Position numbers and translations under genes: made by a program
Assembly: GCA_031276535.1 (NCBI GenBank)
Contig: JAISMV010000053.1
Span: 1 to 37,522, forward strand
Origin: Flavobacteriaceae bacterium
GTDB lineage: Bacteria; Bacteroidota; Bacteroidia; Flavobacteriales; Weeksellaceae
Direction of reading: 5' to 3'
Length of the DNA stretch: 37,522 bases
Shown: positions 9,084 through 18,523 of the stretch, piece after piece
How positions within the stretch are numbered: the first letter of the stretch is position 1
Layout of the letters: every line of letters begins with the position of its first letter
Notes under the pieces: generated by a model
The model's database searches: none
Told to the model about the DNA's origin: nothing
The model's input: only the letters and a program-made list of their open reading frames with translations

Positions 9084-11213
9084 ATGAAAGAAATTCTTAT
9101 TTTTTTTTCGCTTTCGTTACCCTTGTTGTCCTTAGCTCAAAACAGCAGGAAAATGCTTCCTTATGAGAAAAAAAACACAAACCACCCTGTTTTCGAGTTG
9201 CTGAAAAAAATTAAATCCCATGAGAAAAAAAACCATCCCGACAATCTGAAAGCTTATAGTTATTACGTTTATAACAAGTTTTATATTGATGAATACAAAT
9301 ACAACTACTCTCCCGACATAGATTCCCTTACAATTCCCGATCTGAATAATCAGGAATTATTATTGTTGGGGGAAAGGATCACCGAATGTAAATACGATCA
9401 AAAATACGGAAGAAAAAACAAAATCTTAGCTGACCGGATATCCGGATTTAAAGAACCGTATTATGAACTGTTTAATGAGCAGGTACTAAAAGAAGAATTC
9501 CCCAAAGTGCTGAAAAAATATCACTTATACAACTTTAGACTGATTGACAGCATTGACTTTAATCAAAAAAAAACATACGTTCTTGCCTTTGCCTCCCAAA
9601 AGGGTTTGTTGATAAACGGAAGCAGAGGAAGCCTGTATATAGATGCGGAAAGTTATGCCGTAGTGAAATATTCCGGAGAAGAATACGGAAACAGCTATAC
9701 CCGGTATTTTGAATATAACTGGAAACCCTTTCAAGGCATATGGTATCCGGAAAAAAACATTCAGAAGATCCGATTCGGTGCCATAGATCTATTTAAGCTT
9801 ATTTATAGGAAATACCGAAAGGAGAAACTTATTTTTGTTCCCTGGGTAGTCATAGAATCTCATATTTCCCGTTTTTCACCATCCGAAGGTTTTCCCCGTG
9901 ATGATTTCAAAGGATATATGTATGAATTGGAAGAGGAGCATTCCATCAATCCGGATTCTAAGATTTCTCCTTTTCGTCAGAATCCTTTAAACAGCCGGGA
10001 AAAGAAAACCTATGCTTCTACCTCTTCTTTGTTTGATCTATTTCCTGTTGAACGGAACATAAAAACACTCAGAACCATAAAAAAGGGGAAATTCCCCATA
10101 AAACAGGTTAATCTGGATTTGTTAAGCTTGCTCAGTTTCAATGATTACGAGGGATTTCGAATTCAACTGGGAGGGAAAACCAATCCCAAGTTCAGTCAGG
10201 ATTATTCTTTACACGGATATGCCGCTTATGGAAGTAAAGATACGAATTTTAAAGGAGCCGCAGGGATGGATCTTTTCATTAATAAAAAATACGATGGCAT
10301 ATTGAGCATAAATGCATACTCCGATGTAAATCCTTCTTCCAGAGAAATATACCGCACTCCCGAATCCATGGAACAAATAAGAGAACGGCTTAATTATGTC
10401 CAGAATTCATTCTTTTATAGTTATCGGAAAGGTAAAATTTCGTACACACAGGATTTTTTCAAACGATTCACAACTTCCTTTATCGTGGATTATCAGGCAC
10501 AAAGGGCTAATTACGAATATTCATACAAAAATAAAGACCCTCAACATTGGTTCAATCAGTTTACCACTTCGTTGCGAATAAAATATGCTCCTTTTGCAAA
10601 ATATATGCAGACTCCTGAAGGTAAATTGACCATAGAAAACAAACCCGTTTATTTCTACTTTGATTATACCAGAGGATGGAAAGGACTTGATGCCGATTTT
10701 GACTATCATAAGTTTGGATTTTCATCGGATATTTCCGTAAAAAACTTTTTTGGAACCAGTAATTTTATGATCAATTCCGGATATATTTTCGGAGAAACTA
10801 CGCTTTGGAATCTATATGGAAGTTTTGGAAATGCAAAATCGGGAAGTTCTGTATTCAAACGATTTTCGGCAAAAGGATTTCATTCCTTTGAAACCTTATC
10901 ACCGGGTGATTTTTTTGCAGATAAATACGTTGCCTTACATTTCACCCATACTTTTAACGATCTGCCGTTGTGGAACGCAAAAAAAATACAAATTGCACTG
11001 ATATATAACGGTATGATCGGAAATATGGAACATACGAACCTACATTCCATATTGGATTTTCAGACTCCTGACAAGTATTATCAGGAAGCGGGAATAGAAC
11101 TGAATAAATTGGTCTCCTATCTGGGATTAGGACTATACTACAGAATGGGAGCTTATCACCAACAATATTTCGATGATAATTTATTCTTAAAAGTGACATT
11201 TAACTTATTTTAA
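9084..11213 (+). CDS. DUF5686-like outer-membrane-associated protein
   Basis: 709 aa with signal peptide; C-terminal beta-rich region ending in LFLKVTFNLF, overall pattern like flavobacterial DUF5686 proteins. Confidence 0.7.
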   Translation: MKEILIFFSLSLPLLSLAQNSRKMLPYEKKNTNHPVFELLKKIKSHEKKNHPDNLKAYSYYVYNKFYIDEYKYNYSPDIDSLTIPDLNNQELLLLGERITECKYDQKYGRKNKILADRISGFKEPYYELFNEQVLKEEFPKVLKKYHLYNFRLIDSIDFNQKKTYVLAFASQKGLLINGSRGSLYIDAESYAVVKYSGEEYGNSYTRYFEYNWKPFQGIWYPEKNIQKIRFGAIDLFKLIYRKYRKEKLIFVPWVVIESHISRFSPSEGFPRDDFKGYMYELEEEHSINPDSKISPFRQNPLNSREKKTYASTSSLFDLFPVERNIKTLRTIKKGKFPIKQVNLDLLSLLSFNDYEGFRIQLGGKTNPKFSQDYSLHGYAAYGSKDTNFKGAAGMDLFINKKYDGILSINAYSDVNPSSREIYRTPESMEQIRERLNYVQNSFFYSYRKGKISYTQDFFKRFTTSFIVDYQAQRANYEYSYKNKDPQHWFNQFTTSLRIKYAPFAKYMQTPEGKLTIENKPVYFYFDYTRGWKGLDADFDYHKFGFSSDISVKNFFGTSNFMINSGYIFGETTLWNLYGSFGNAKSGSSVFKRFSAKGFHSFETLSPGDFFADKYVALHFTHTFNDLPLWNAKKIQIALIYNGMIGNMEHTNLHSILDFQTPDKYYQEAGIELNKLVSYLGLGLYYRMGAYHQQYFDDNLFLKVTFNLF

Positions 11214-11277
11214 AATGTTATCATTATATTAATCGGAAAGTATTATTTTTGTACCGTAAAATTATTTGATAAAGCAA

Positions 11278-11772
11278 ATGAAAAACTACTTTTTTCTGTT
11301 TATGCTTATTGCCTGCGCTTCGTTTAAAGCACAAAAGGTTATTGTAAAAGTTGATTCGGCAACAGGAGGTAAATTGATCATTGATGCGGAGGAGGGTATA
11401 ATTAAGATGATAGACGAAAAGGAATTGTGTAAGAAAATATCTGTTGCTGCTGCAACTTCACCGGAAAATAAACCGGCGGCTCATCCGTCTGCGCCCAAGA
11501 CCGTTTGCGGAAAACGAAACGACATACCCGGTTTCATGATCAAAGTTGCTGAAACAAAAAGCGAACAGGAAATCAATACCATGATGACCAACTTCAGAAC
11601 CGAATTTCCGGAGCTTCGGGTGGAAAAAAGCTACTTGCGCCCCGATTGGAGGCTGCTGGCAGGAGATTATTTCAAAAAAGAATCCGGTCAGACAGATTTG
11701 AAAAAAGTCAAAAAAAGCTTTCCTACGGCAATGATGATCAACTGGAGAATTTATTGCAACAGGGCAAAATAA
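11278..11772 (+). CDS. SPOR-domain-like secreted protein
   Basis: ATG at 11278 preferred over the TTG start of the ORF track; signal peptide MKNYFFLFMLIACASFKAQ; PGFMIKVAETKSEQEINTMMTNFRTEFPELRVEKSYLRPDWRLLAGDY resembles SPOR repeats. Confidence 0.7.
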   Translation: MKNYFFLFMLIACASFKAQKVIVKVDSATGGKLIIDAEEGIIKMIDEKELCKKISVAAATSPENKPAAHPSAPKTVCGKRNDIPGFMIKVAETKSEQEINTMMTNFRTEFPELRVEKSYLRPDWRLLAGDYFKKESGQTDLKKVKKSFPTAMMINWRIYCNRAK

Positions 11773-11796
11773 GGAAAAAACTTCTTTTATCGGTTT

Positions 11797-13017
11797 TTAC
11801 CGTTTTTCTTTTCCTTCGTCATCGTAATATTCAAATAGAAAATCATTGTAAGGGAATCGTTTGATGTGAATTTCCTTTACCTGATCGTATAGTATCTTCT
11901 TTAACTCATCATAATTCTCTTTAGTCACCGCAGAAATAAAAACGGCAGGATGTTCGGATTTTGCCATCCATGTTTTTTTCCAGTCTTCCAGAGAATAATT
12001 TCGTTTAGTAACGGGAGTTAAATCATCTTCATCCTTTTTTTCATAGGTGAAGTTATCTATTTTGTTGAATAACATGATCGCAGGTTTACCCGCAGAGCTT
12101 ATCTCCGTCAATATGGTATTTACCGAACTGATATGGTCTTCAAAGTCGGGATGGGAAATATCCACTACATGGATCAACAAATCCGCCTCTCTGACCTCGT
12201 CCAGCGTGGATTTGAACGATTCAACCAACTGAGTGGGAAGTTTCCGTATAAAACCTACCGTATCCGTAAGTAAAAAAGGAAGATTCCCAATGACTACTTT
12301 ACGTACGGTAGTATCTAACGTCGCAAATAATTTATCTTCAGCAAAGACATCGGATTTGCTCAGTATATTCATTAATGTAGACTTGCCTACATTGGTGTAT
12401 CCTACCAAAGCCACCCGCACGAGTTTTCCCCGATTGTTTCTTTGAGTGGTCATCTGCTTATCAATAGCTTTGAGTTTTTCTTTAAGAAGAGAAATTCTGT
12501 CACGGATGATACGGCGGTCTGTTTCTATTTCCGTTTCTCCGGGGCCTCTCAGTCCGATTCCTCCTTTTTGACGCTCCAAGTGAGTCCACATACGGGTTAA
12601 ACGAGGAAGTAAATATTCGTACTGAGCCAATTCGACCTGAGTTCTGGCGTAAGAAGTCTGTGCTCTTTGAGCAAATATATCCAGAATAAGATTGGTGCGG
12701 TCAATGATCTTTCTATCCAGTTCTTTTTCCAGATTTTTGAGTTGAGAAGGGGTTAGCTCATCATCAAATATAATTGTATCTATTTCATTTTCACTTGCAT
12801 ATTGATTGATTTCTTCCAGTTTCCCACTTCCGACAAATGTCCGGGAATTAGATTGTTCCAGTTTTTGGGTAAATCTTTTATAAACTTTTGCTCCGGCTGT
12901 ATTAGCAAGAAATTCCAACTCATTCATGTATTCTTCGAGTTTTTCTTCGTCCTGACCGGGGGTAATCAACCCAACAAGAATTGCTCTCTCATAAAGCGCT
13001 TCTTTTTTTTCCAACAT
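11797..13017 (-). CDS. hflX: GTPase HflX
   Basis: 406 aa; RTFVGSGKLEEI, GGIGLRGPGETEIETDRR, G1 GYTNVGKSTLMN, DTVGFIRKLP. Confidence 0.96.
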   Translation of the reverse strand: MLEKKEALYERAILVGLITPGQDEEKLEEYMNELEFLANTAGAKVYKRFTQKLEQSNSRTFVGSGKLEEINQYASENEIDTIIFDDELTPSQLKNLEKELDRKIIDRTNLILDIFAQRAQTSYARTQVELAQYEYLLPRLTRMWTHLERQKGGIGLRGPGETEIETDRRIIRDRISLLKEKLKAIDKQMTTQRNNRGKLVRVALVGYTNVGKSTLMNILSKSDVFAEDKLFATLDTTVRKVVIGNLPFLLTDTVGFIRKLPTQLVESFKSTLDEVREADLLIHVVDISHPDFEDHISSVNTILTEISSAGKPAIMLFNKIDNFTYEKKDEDDLTPVTKRNYSLEDWKKTWMAKSEHPAVFISAVTKENYDELKKILYDQVKEIHIKRFPYNDFLFEYYDDEGKEKR

Positions 13018-13129
13018 AGTATCCGCCTGTTTAAATATTATTTTCTACTTATCTGCAAATTTATAAATTAAAGTGAAATGAATGCGGATGAAAAAAGAGA
13101 TTGAGAAGAAATCGCAAAGAAATGAACTT

Positions 13130-14833
13130 TTACGGAGTTTCGATTTGAGTGTTTGCCTCCGTTGGTTCGGAGTTCTCAGTTTCCTGTTGCTTTTCGGCTT
13201 CTTTCTGTTCCCTAAGGATCTGATCTATGCTTTTTTTGGGTTTGTCCTTGTCGTAAGGAAACACATCGGGAAAAATATCATCCCATTTCCGTAACTGCTC
13301 ATCGTTCCGCCAGTCAAACTCCGTTAAATAACGTTGTCGTTCCGGAATTTTACTTTCCGGATATATTTTGGATTCGGCATTGATCTGACAGGAAACTATA
13401 TCCATTTTCCGGTCGATAAATTCTCCCTGCAATATGCCGCAAACCGATTTGGCAATCCCGATTCGTTCTTTTTTCCGGGTTTTGGAATCTTCTTCCTCCG
13501 CATAAACCATAGATTCGGCATTTCCCCGTAGATCCACCAAATGTAACTCTTCATCCTTAAAATAGGCATGGAGCATTCTTCCTTTAGCCTGATTGAATTC
13601 AAATTTAGGAGACAGGGAATCTACCTTACTTATAACAAAAGCATGTTCTCTGCCATAGATGGAATCTATTACCTGTGTCTTTACGTTCAGGTAGGCAGAA
13701 AGAGTATCGGAAGTAAGCTGCCTTCCGCCCGTTGCCCAAAAAACAGGCTTTTTGTAAAAATCGATCCTTCCTATGGTCTCGTGGTAAACCAGAGAGTCGC
13801 TTTTTCCGGACATATTGGATTTAAAAAGCCTTCCGTTGTGAAATCCCCGAATTATGGATTTTTCATCTTTATCCTTAACGGCAATTATGGTATCCGAATG
13901 GAAAAATAAAGAATCTTTGGTGAATATTTTTACCATGTAGGGTTTTTCCGTAATCATGGCAGAATCTTTAAACCGGTAAACTTCACCATAGCCTCCCAGC
14001 AGGTATCTTTTTTCTTCAGGATCGTCCAGTTTCACGTTTTTAATACCCCTTCCGAATCCGGTAATTTCGTTAAAATACAGATCTTCACCTGACAGTATCT
14101 TTCCCTGATAATAGACCCGTCCGTCGTTTTTCAAATAAGATTCTTTGGTTTGGCTGTGATAGGTTCCCCGGGTTCCGGTAACAAAAACCGTAGGGTCTTT
14201 TTTGTTGGAAATACGGGTAAATTCATTAAAATCGGCAATTCCCGTTTGAGTGGTGTATGTAATACCGGAACCTTCAAGTATATATTCGGGAGATTCTAAC
14301 GTGGAACTTTCACCCAGTTCGATGCGGTTTTGCTTCACATAATATTTTCCGACTTTGGTGTAAGTTATATTAGAACCTCTGTATATGGTTCCCCAGTTGT
14401 CAAAATAAGCAACATCCGTGTTTGCGTCATAGATGAGCTTATCCGTTTCTACCGTCTGATCCGGAGTAACCAGCTTCACATTATCGTAAGCAATGGCTGT
14501 TCTTGTGGAGGCATCATAAGTAAGTATTTTACAGACCAGAGAGGATTGTTTATCTGTGAAATGAACGTTGCCTCTGGCTTCAATGAAATTCTTATCTTGA
14601 AAATAAATTACCGAGTCAGATTCCAACCGGGAAGTCTCATGTTCTGCGACAACATTTCCCGAATACACCATATTCCCTTCAAAAACAAGTTCATTTACCT
14701 CTTCTAAATCTGCATTTACCAGTTTAATCCGTTCAGGTTTAGGATTTTTTTTAGGGTTAGGCGGAGACGGATTTACTTGTGAAAACGTAAATCCACAAAT
14801 AAAAAAAAGAAAAAAGAAAGTTTTAAATTTCAT
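13130..14833 (-). CDS. OstA/LptA-like protein
   Basis: 567 aa with signal peptide; repeated OstA-type beta motifs (VYSGNVVAEHETSRLESDSVIYFQDKNFIEARGNVHFTD). Confidence 0.82.
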   Translation of the reverse strand: MKFKTFFFLFFICGFTFSQVNPSPPNPKKNPKPERIKLVNADLEEVNELVFEGNMVYSGNVVAEHETSRLESDSVIYFQDKNFIEARGNVHFTDKQSSLVCKILTYDASTRTAIAYDNVKLVTPDQTVETDKLIYDANTDVAYFDNWGTIYRGSNITYTKVGKYYVKQNRIELGESSTLESPEYILEGSGITYTTQTGIADFNEFTRISNKKDPTVFVTGTRGTYHSQTKESYLKNDGRVYYQGKILSGEDLYFNEITGFGRGIKNVKLDDPEEKRYLLGGYGEVYRFKDSAMITEKPYMVKIFTKDSLFFHSDTIIAVKDKDEKSIIRGFHNGRLFKSNMSGKSDSLVYHETIGRIDFYKKPVFWATGGRQLTSDTLSAYLNVKTQVIDSIYGREHAFVISKVDSLSPKFEFNQAKGRMLHAYFKDEELHLVDLRGNAESMVYAEEEDSKTRKKERIGIAKSVCGILQGEFIDRKMDIVSCQINAESKIYPESKIPERQRYLTEFDWRNDEQLRKWDDIFPDVFPYDKDKPKKSIDQILREQKEAEKQQETENSEPTEANTQIETP

Positions 14834-14837
14834 TTAT

Positions 14838-15287
14838 TTAATCGTTCTTCCTGGCGTAAAAGTAAAGAGAATGGCTTTCTACTTTTATATTAAAGATTTC
14901 TTCCAAAGAACTTTTGATAGCTTGGATTCTCGGATCACAGAACTCAATTACTTCGCCGCTGTCCAGCATAAGTATATGGTCATGCTGCTTGGCAAAATAC
15001 GATTTTTCATATAAAGCCTGAAGCCCTTCTCCAAACTGATGTTTTCTAACCAACTTAGCAGCCAGAAGAATTTCTATGGTGTTATATATGGTAGCCCTGC
15101 TGACACGATAGTTTTTTTCTTTCATTTTCAGATAAAGCCAGTCAACATTAAAATGTTCGTCTGTAGAATATATCTCCTCTACAATGGCAAACCTTTCCGG
15201 AGTTTTTCTATGTCCTCTTTCTTCTAAATATTTTGCGAAAACGTCTTTTACAATTCCGATGCTCTTATTTGTTGTCTCTGTACTCAT
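14838..15287 (-). CDS. Fur family transcriptional regulator
   Basis: 149 aa; RKTPERFAIVEEIYSTDEHFNVDWLYLKMKEKNYRVSRATIYNTIEILLAAKLV, HDHILMLDSGEVIEFCDPRI. Confidence 0.92.
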   Translation of the reverse strand: MSTETTNKSIGIVKDVFAKYLEERGHRKTPERFAIVEEIYSTDEHFNVDWLYLKMKEKNYRVSRATIYNTIEILLAAKLVRKHQFGEGLQALYEKSYFAKQHDHILMLDSGEVIEFCDPRIQAIKSSLEEIFNIKVESHSLYFYARKND

Positions 15288-15518
15288 AGTTAATCTGTGA
15301 TATTACTGCAAAGATAATAAATTATTTAGCTATATCATAGTTTATATCACAAAATTTATTAATGTTAAAATAAAGGAAATCAATTCATTTTAGTTGTTTT
15401 CTATTAAAAAAAAGATGTAGAAAAAAATAAAAATATCGTAAGATATAGTTTTTAGTATAGTTTTTGTAGTTTTACGCACAGTGAAAAAACAAAGTTTCAA
15501 CTTATCCTACTTGTACTA

Positions 15519-16202
15519 ATGCTAATAGACGTTAAAATAAAAAAAATAGTATTCAAACTAATTTTACTTTTATTTTGTTTTAGCTGCCAAACCAACCAAC
15601 CTCAGGAAAAGATCTCAGATGTTATGAGTGAAAAATTAGAAAAAATCACATTGGGAGGAGGATGTTTCTGGTGCTTAAATCCCTGTTTTGAAATGCTGAA
15701 CGGGGTATATAAAGTTACCAGCGGATATTCGGGAGGAAATTATGAATACCCCACCTATCAACAAGTTTCTACAGGGCTCACCGGTCATGCGGAGGTAGTA
15801 CAGATCGAATATAACCCTGAGGAAATTTCTTTTTCCGAACTGCTGGATGTATTTTGGTATATACACGATCCCACTCAGGTGGACAAGCAGGGCAACGACA
15901 TAGGAACGCAATACCGTTCGGTGATATTTTACAGAACGGAAGAACAGAAGGTATTATCCCGGGAATCCTTAAAAAAATCTCAGGCTACGGATCTATGGAA
16001 AGAAAAATATACGACACTGATCTCTCCGTTTTCAGTGTTTTACCCGGCTGAAGACCATCATCAAAGATACTATCAGGAAAACCCCAATCAGCCTTATTGC
16101 AGAACGGTCATAGCTCCTAAAATTCAAAAGTTTAAGGCGCGTTTCAATTACAAACTAAAACCTGAATTTCAAAAGGAAAATTCAGAGCTTGCCGGCTTTT
16201 GA
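15519..16202 (+). CDS. msrA: Peptide-methionine (S)-S-oxide reductase MsrA, probable lipoprotein
   Basis: 227 aa; GGGCFWC core, SGYSGGNYEYPTYQQVSTGLTGHAEVVQIEY, DPTQVDKQGNDIGTQYRSVIFY; N-terminal lipobox-like LLFCFSC. Confidence 0.92.
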   Translation: MLIDVKIKKIVFKLILLLFCFSCQTNQPQEKISDVMSEKLEKITLGGGCFWCLNPCFEMLNGVYKVTSGYSGGNYEYPTYQQVSTGLTGHAEVVQIEYNPEEISFSELLDVFWYIHDPTQVDKQGNDIGTQYRSVIFYRTEEQKVLSRESLKKSQATDLWKEKYTTLISPFSVFYPAEDHHQRYYQENPNQPYCRTVIAPKIQKFKARFNYKLKPEFQKENSELAGF

Positions 16203-16488
16203 TCTTTTCCCCGAAATTGTTTTTGCTACGCCCGGGTTATAGTGGAATATAACGAAGAGTAAGTTGTAAATTGATTTTAAAAGAATTACGCAAAAAAACA
16301 CGAATCCCTGCCAAAATTACAACACTGACTACCATTCAATATTTTAACAAATTTGTCTTCGGTGGAAATAATTAATCAACAGAATAATGCGCTATGGGTT
16401 AAAAGAAGTTAATTTATAGATAAATTTTTCATAAAATTCTGTTTCAGAATTGTTATTTGACGTACTTTTGTTTGTTAAAGATTATAAT

Positions 16489-17310
16489 ATGAGGCTTTTC
16501 GGCATTTGCTTATTACTACTATTTCCTCTTTTGATCTTTTCTCAGGAGAGAAAATCAATTAAAGGAAAAGTGCATCTGCTGGATGAATATCAGGAATCGG
16601 TTTCCGGAATTTATGTGAAAAACCTGACTACGAATCATACTACCATTACAGATATAACAGGAAACTTCATAATTTCGGCACAAAAAAATGATGTTATTTT
16701 ATTTCAGGCATACAACATACAGAAGAGAACGGTTTCGGTAACTTCGACTATGGAACAAAGAAAACAGATGTTTATACAACTGGACCTCAGGGAAAAACAA
16801 CTGGATGATATATATATTACTCCTTTCAAGACCTATGGAAGTATAGAACTGGATGTAAAGCGGATACCCATGATGAATAAAACTAATGAATTGCTGACCC
16901 GATTGGGAAATTTGTCCCCTGACCGAAAGCTGGACGGCAGCACGGACGTCGATTCTGAAGCTGCAAAACAGGCTGTTATGAAAATAGAAATAGACGACAT
17001 ACTGGATTTGATTTCAGGAGACAATAAGCGAAAGGAACGGCTTGCAGCATATGAAAACCAGATCAAGAATATAAAAAATATCAGAGATTATTTCGGAGAC
17101 GAATATTTTATCGGAATCGGATTGGAAAAAACAGAAATTGATGAGTTTATTTTATATACCTACCTTAATCATGAGGTGAAATTTTTCTATGAATATAATA
17201 ATTATTTTCAGATACTGAATGTTTTCGACAAGACCATACTCGCCTATAAAGCCCTGAAAAAACAACCCTTATTCAAACCCAAAATAGGAGAATCTTATTT
17301 TCCCGATTAA
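16489..17310 (+). CDS. Carboxypeptidase-like regulatory-domain secreted protein
   Basis: Start moved to M14 of the ORF (ATG 16489) giving signal peptide MRLFGICLLLLFPLLIFSQ; IKGKVHLLDEYQESVSGIYVKNLTTNHTTITDITGNFIISAQKND is a CarboxypepD_reg-like fold. Confidence 0.72.
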   Translation: MRLFGICLLLLFPLLIFSQERKSIKGKVHLLDEYQESVSGIYVKNLTTNHTTITDITGNFIISAQKNDVILFQAYNIQKRTVSVTSTMEQRKQMFIQLDLREKQLDDIYITPFKTYGSIELDVKRIPMMNKTNELLTRLGNLSPDRKLDGSTDVDSEAAKQAVMKIEIDDILDLISGDNKRKERLAAYENQIKNIKNIRDYFGDEYFIGIGLEKTEIDEFILYTYLNHEVKFFYEYNNYFQILNVFDKTILAYKALKKQPLFKPKIGESYFPD

Positions 17311-17380
17311 TCTGCAACTTAATGATTAAATTTACAGCGGTTTTCTCAATTTAAGATCACAACACCTATCAGTAACATAA

Positions 17381-17929
17381 ATGTATGCGAAGATGAATAA
17401 AATTCTAAACAGGATTCTTAAACCCTCCACCCTATATAAATATCTTTTTAATTTTTCCCCTATGTACATACGTTCCGCAGGAAGAATCAAATACATGTCT
17501 GAGGATATGTTCAAAGTAATAGTGGAAATTCCGTTATCGTATAAAAACCGGAATTATGTAGGAACTATTTTCGGGGGAAGTTTATTTTCCGCTACGGATC
17601 CTGTTTATATGATGCAATTGATCCATATATTGGGTAATGAATATGTCATCTGGGATAAATCGGCTACCATTCATTATAGAAAACCCGCTACTGAAAAAGC
17701 AATTGCCTTATTTGAATTTAAAAAAGAAGAAATTGAACAGATCATTCAAAATGTAAAAAGACAAAAGGAAATAGCCTGGAAAAAAGAATTGGTAATTACT
17801 AACACGAAAGGGGATATTTTTTGTCTTTTGGAACGGGAGTTGTACATAGCAGACCGCTTTTTTTATCAGGAGAAGATGAGAATAAAAAAAGAATTGGAAA
17901 ACAAACAAAATAAAAAAGAGGTTGTTTAA
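17381..17929 (+). CDS. DUF4442-like (hotdog-fold) protein
   Basis: 182 aa; YVGTIFGGSLFSATDPVYMMQLIHILGNEYVIWDKSATIHYRKPA is characteristic. Confidence 0.78.
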   Translation: MYAKMNKILNRILKPSTLYKYLFNFSPMYIRSAGRIKYMSEDMFKVIVEIPLSYKNRNYVGTIFGGSLFSATDPVYMMQLIHILGNEYVIWDKSATIHYRKPATEKAIALFEFKKEEIEQIIQNVKRQKEIAWKKELVITNTKGDIFCLLERELYIADRFFYQEKMRIKKELENKQNKKEVV

Positions 17930-17979
17930 ACCAAAATTATGTCCGCTAATGAATTAGGTAAAGTAAAAATATTTTTTCG

Positions 17980-17987
17980 TATCTTTG
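17980..17987 (+). promoter_or_regulatory. Bacteroidota-type -7 element (TAnnTTTG)
   Basis: TATCTTTG four bases before the ATG at 17992. Confidence 0.5.
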
Positions 17988-17991
17988 CAAT

Positions 17992-18405
17992 ATGAAGTTG
18001 GTTCAGTCTATACTTTTGATTTGCCTGATCTTATTCGCAAATCTTAATCTCTTTGTATACCAAAACTGGTGTCATGGGGAAAATGTAGGCTATACCGTTA
18101 ACTCAAAAAAATTTAATGCTTCATTACAAACTTCTTCTTCCGCAAAAGAAATTCCATCCTTTAAAAGAGATTTATGCTGCAAGGACGTATTAATAAAGTC
18201 CAATGAAATTTCCGCTTTTTCTTTAGACCCTATTTTTCAGCTATCATTCTATAATTCAATCGGTATATCTTCCGATTTGAGTTGGAATATCCTTGCCTTG
18301 TCTTTTAATCAAAAGGTTGAAATTCCTCTGCTTTACTCCAACCCTCCTCCTTCTCCGATAAAGTTATACCGGATCTATTGCCGCTACACTTACTACTGTT
18401 GTTGA
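17992..18405 (+). CDS. Small secreted Cys-rich protein, HYC_CC_PP-like
   Basis: 137 aa with signal peptide; motifs WCHGENV, LCCKDV, SNPPPSP in the order seen in the HYC_CC_PP family; directly upstream of a TonB-dependent receptor. Confidence 0.6.
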   Translation: MKLVQSILLICLILFANLNLFVYQNWCHGENVGYTVNSKKFNASLQTSSSAKEIPSFKRDLCCKDVLIKSNEISAFSLDPIFQLSFYNSIGISSDLSWNILALSFNQKVEIPLLYSNPPPSPIKLYRIYCRYTYYCC

Positions 18406-18523
18406 TTATATTTTTCATTTACATCACTTCATTCTTTCCAAAAAGGAAATGAATATATCGTGTTACAAGCAATTGGTTGTAACAAAAATTAATCTATAAT
18501 TTTTATCTTAAATTTTACGTAAA

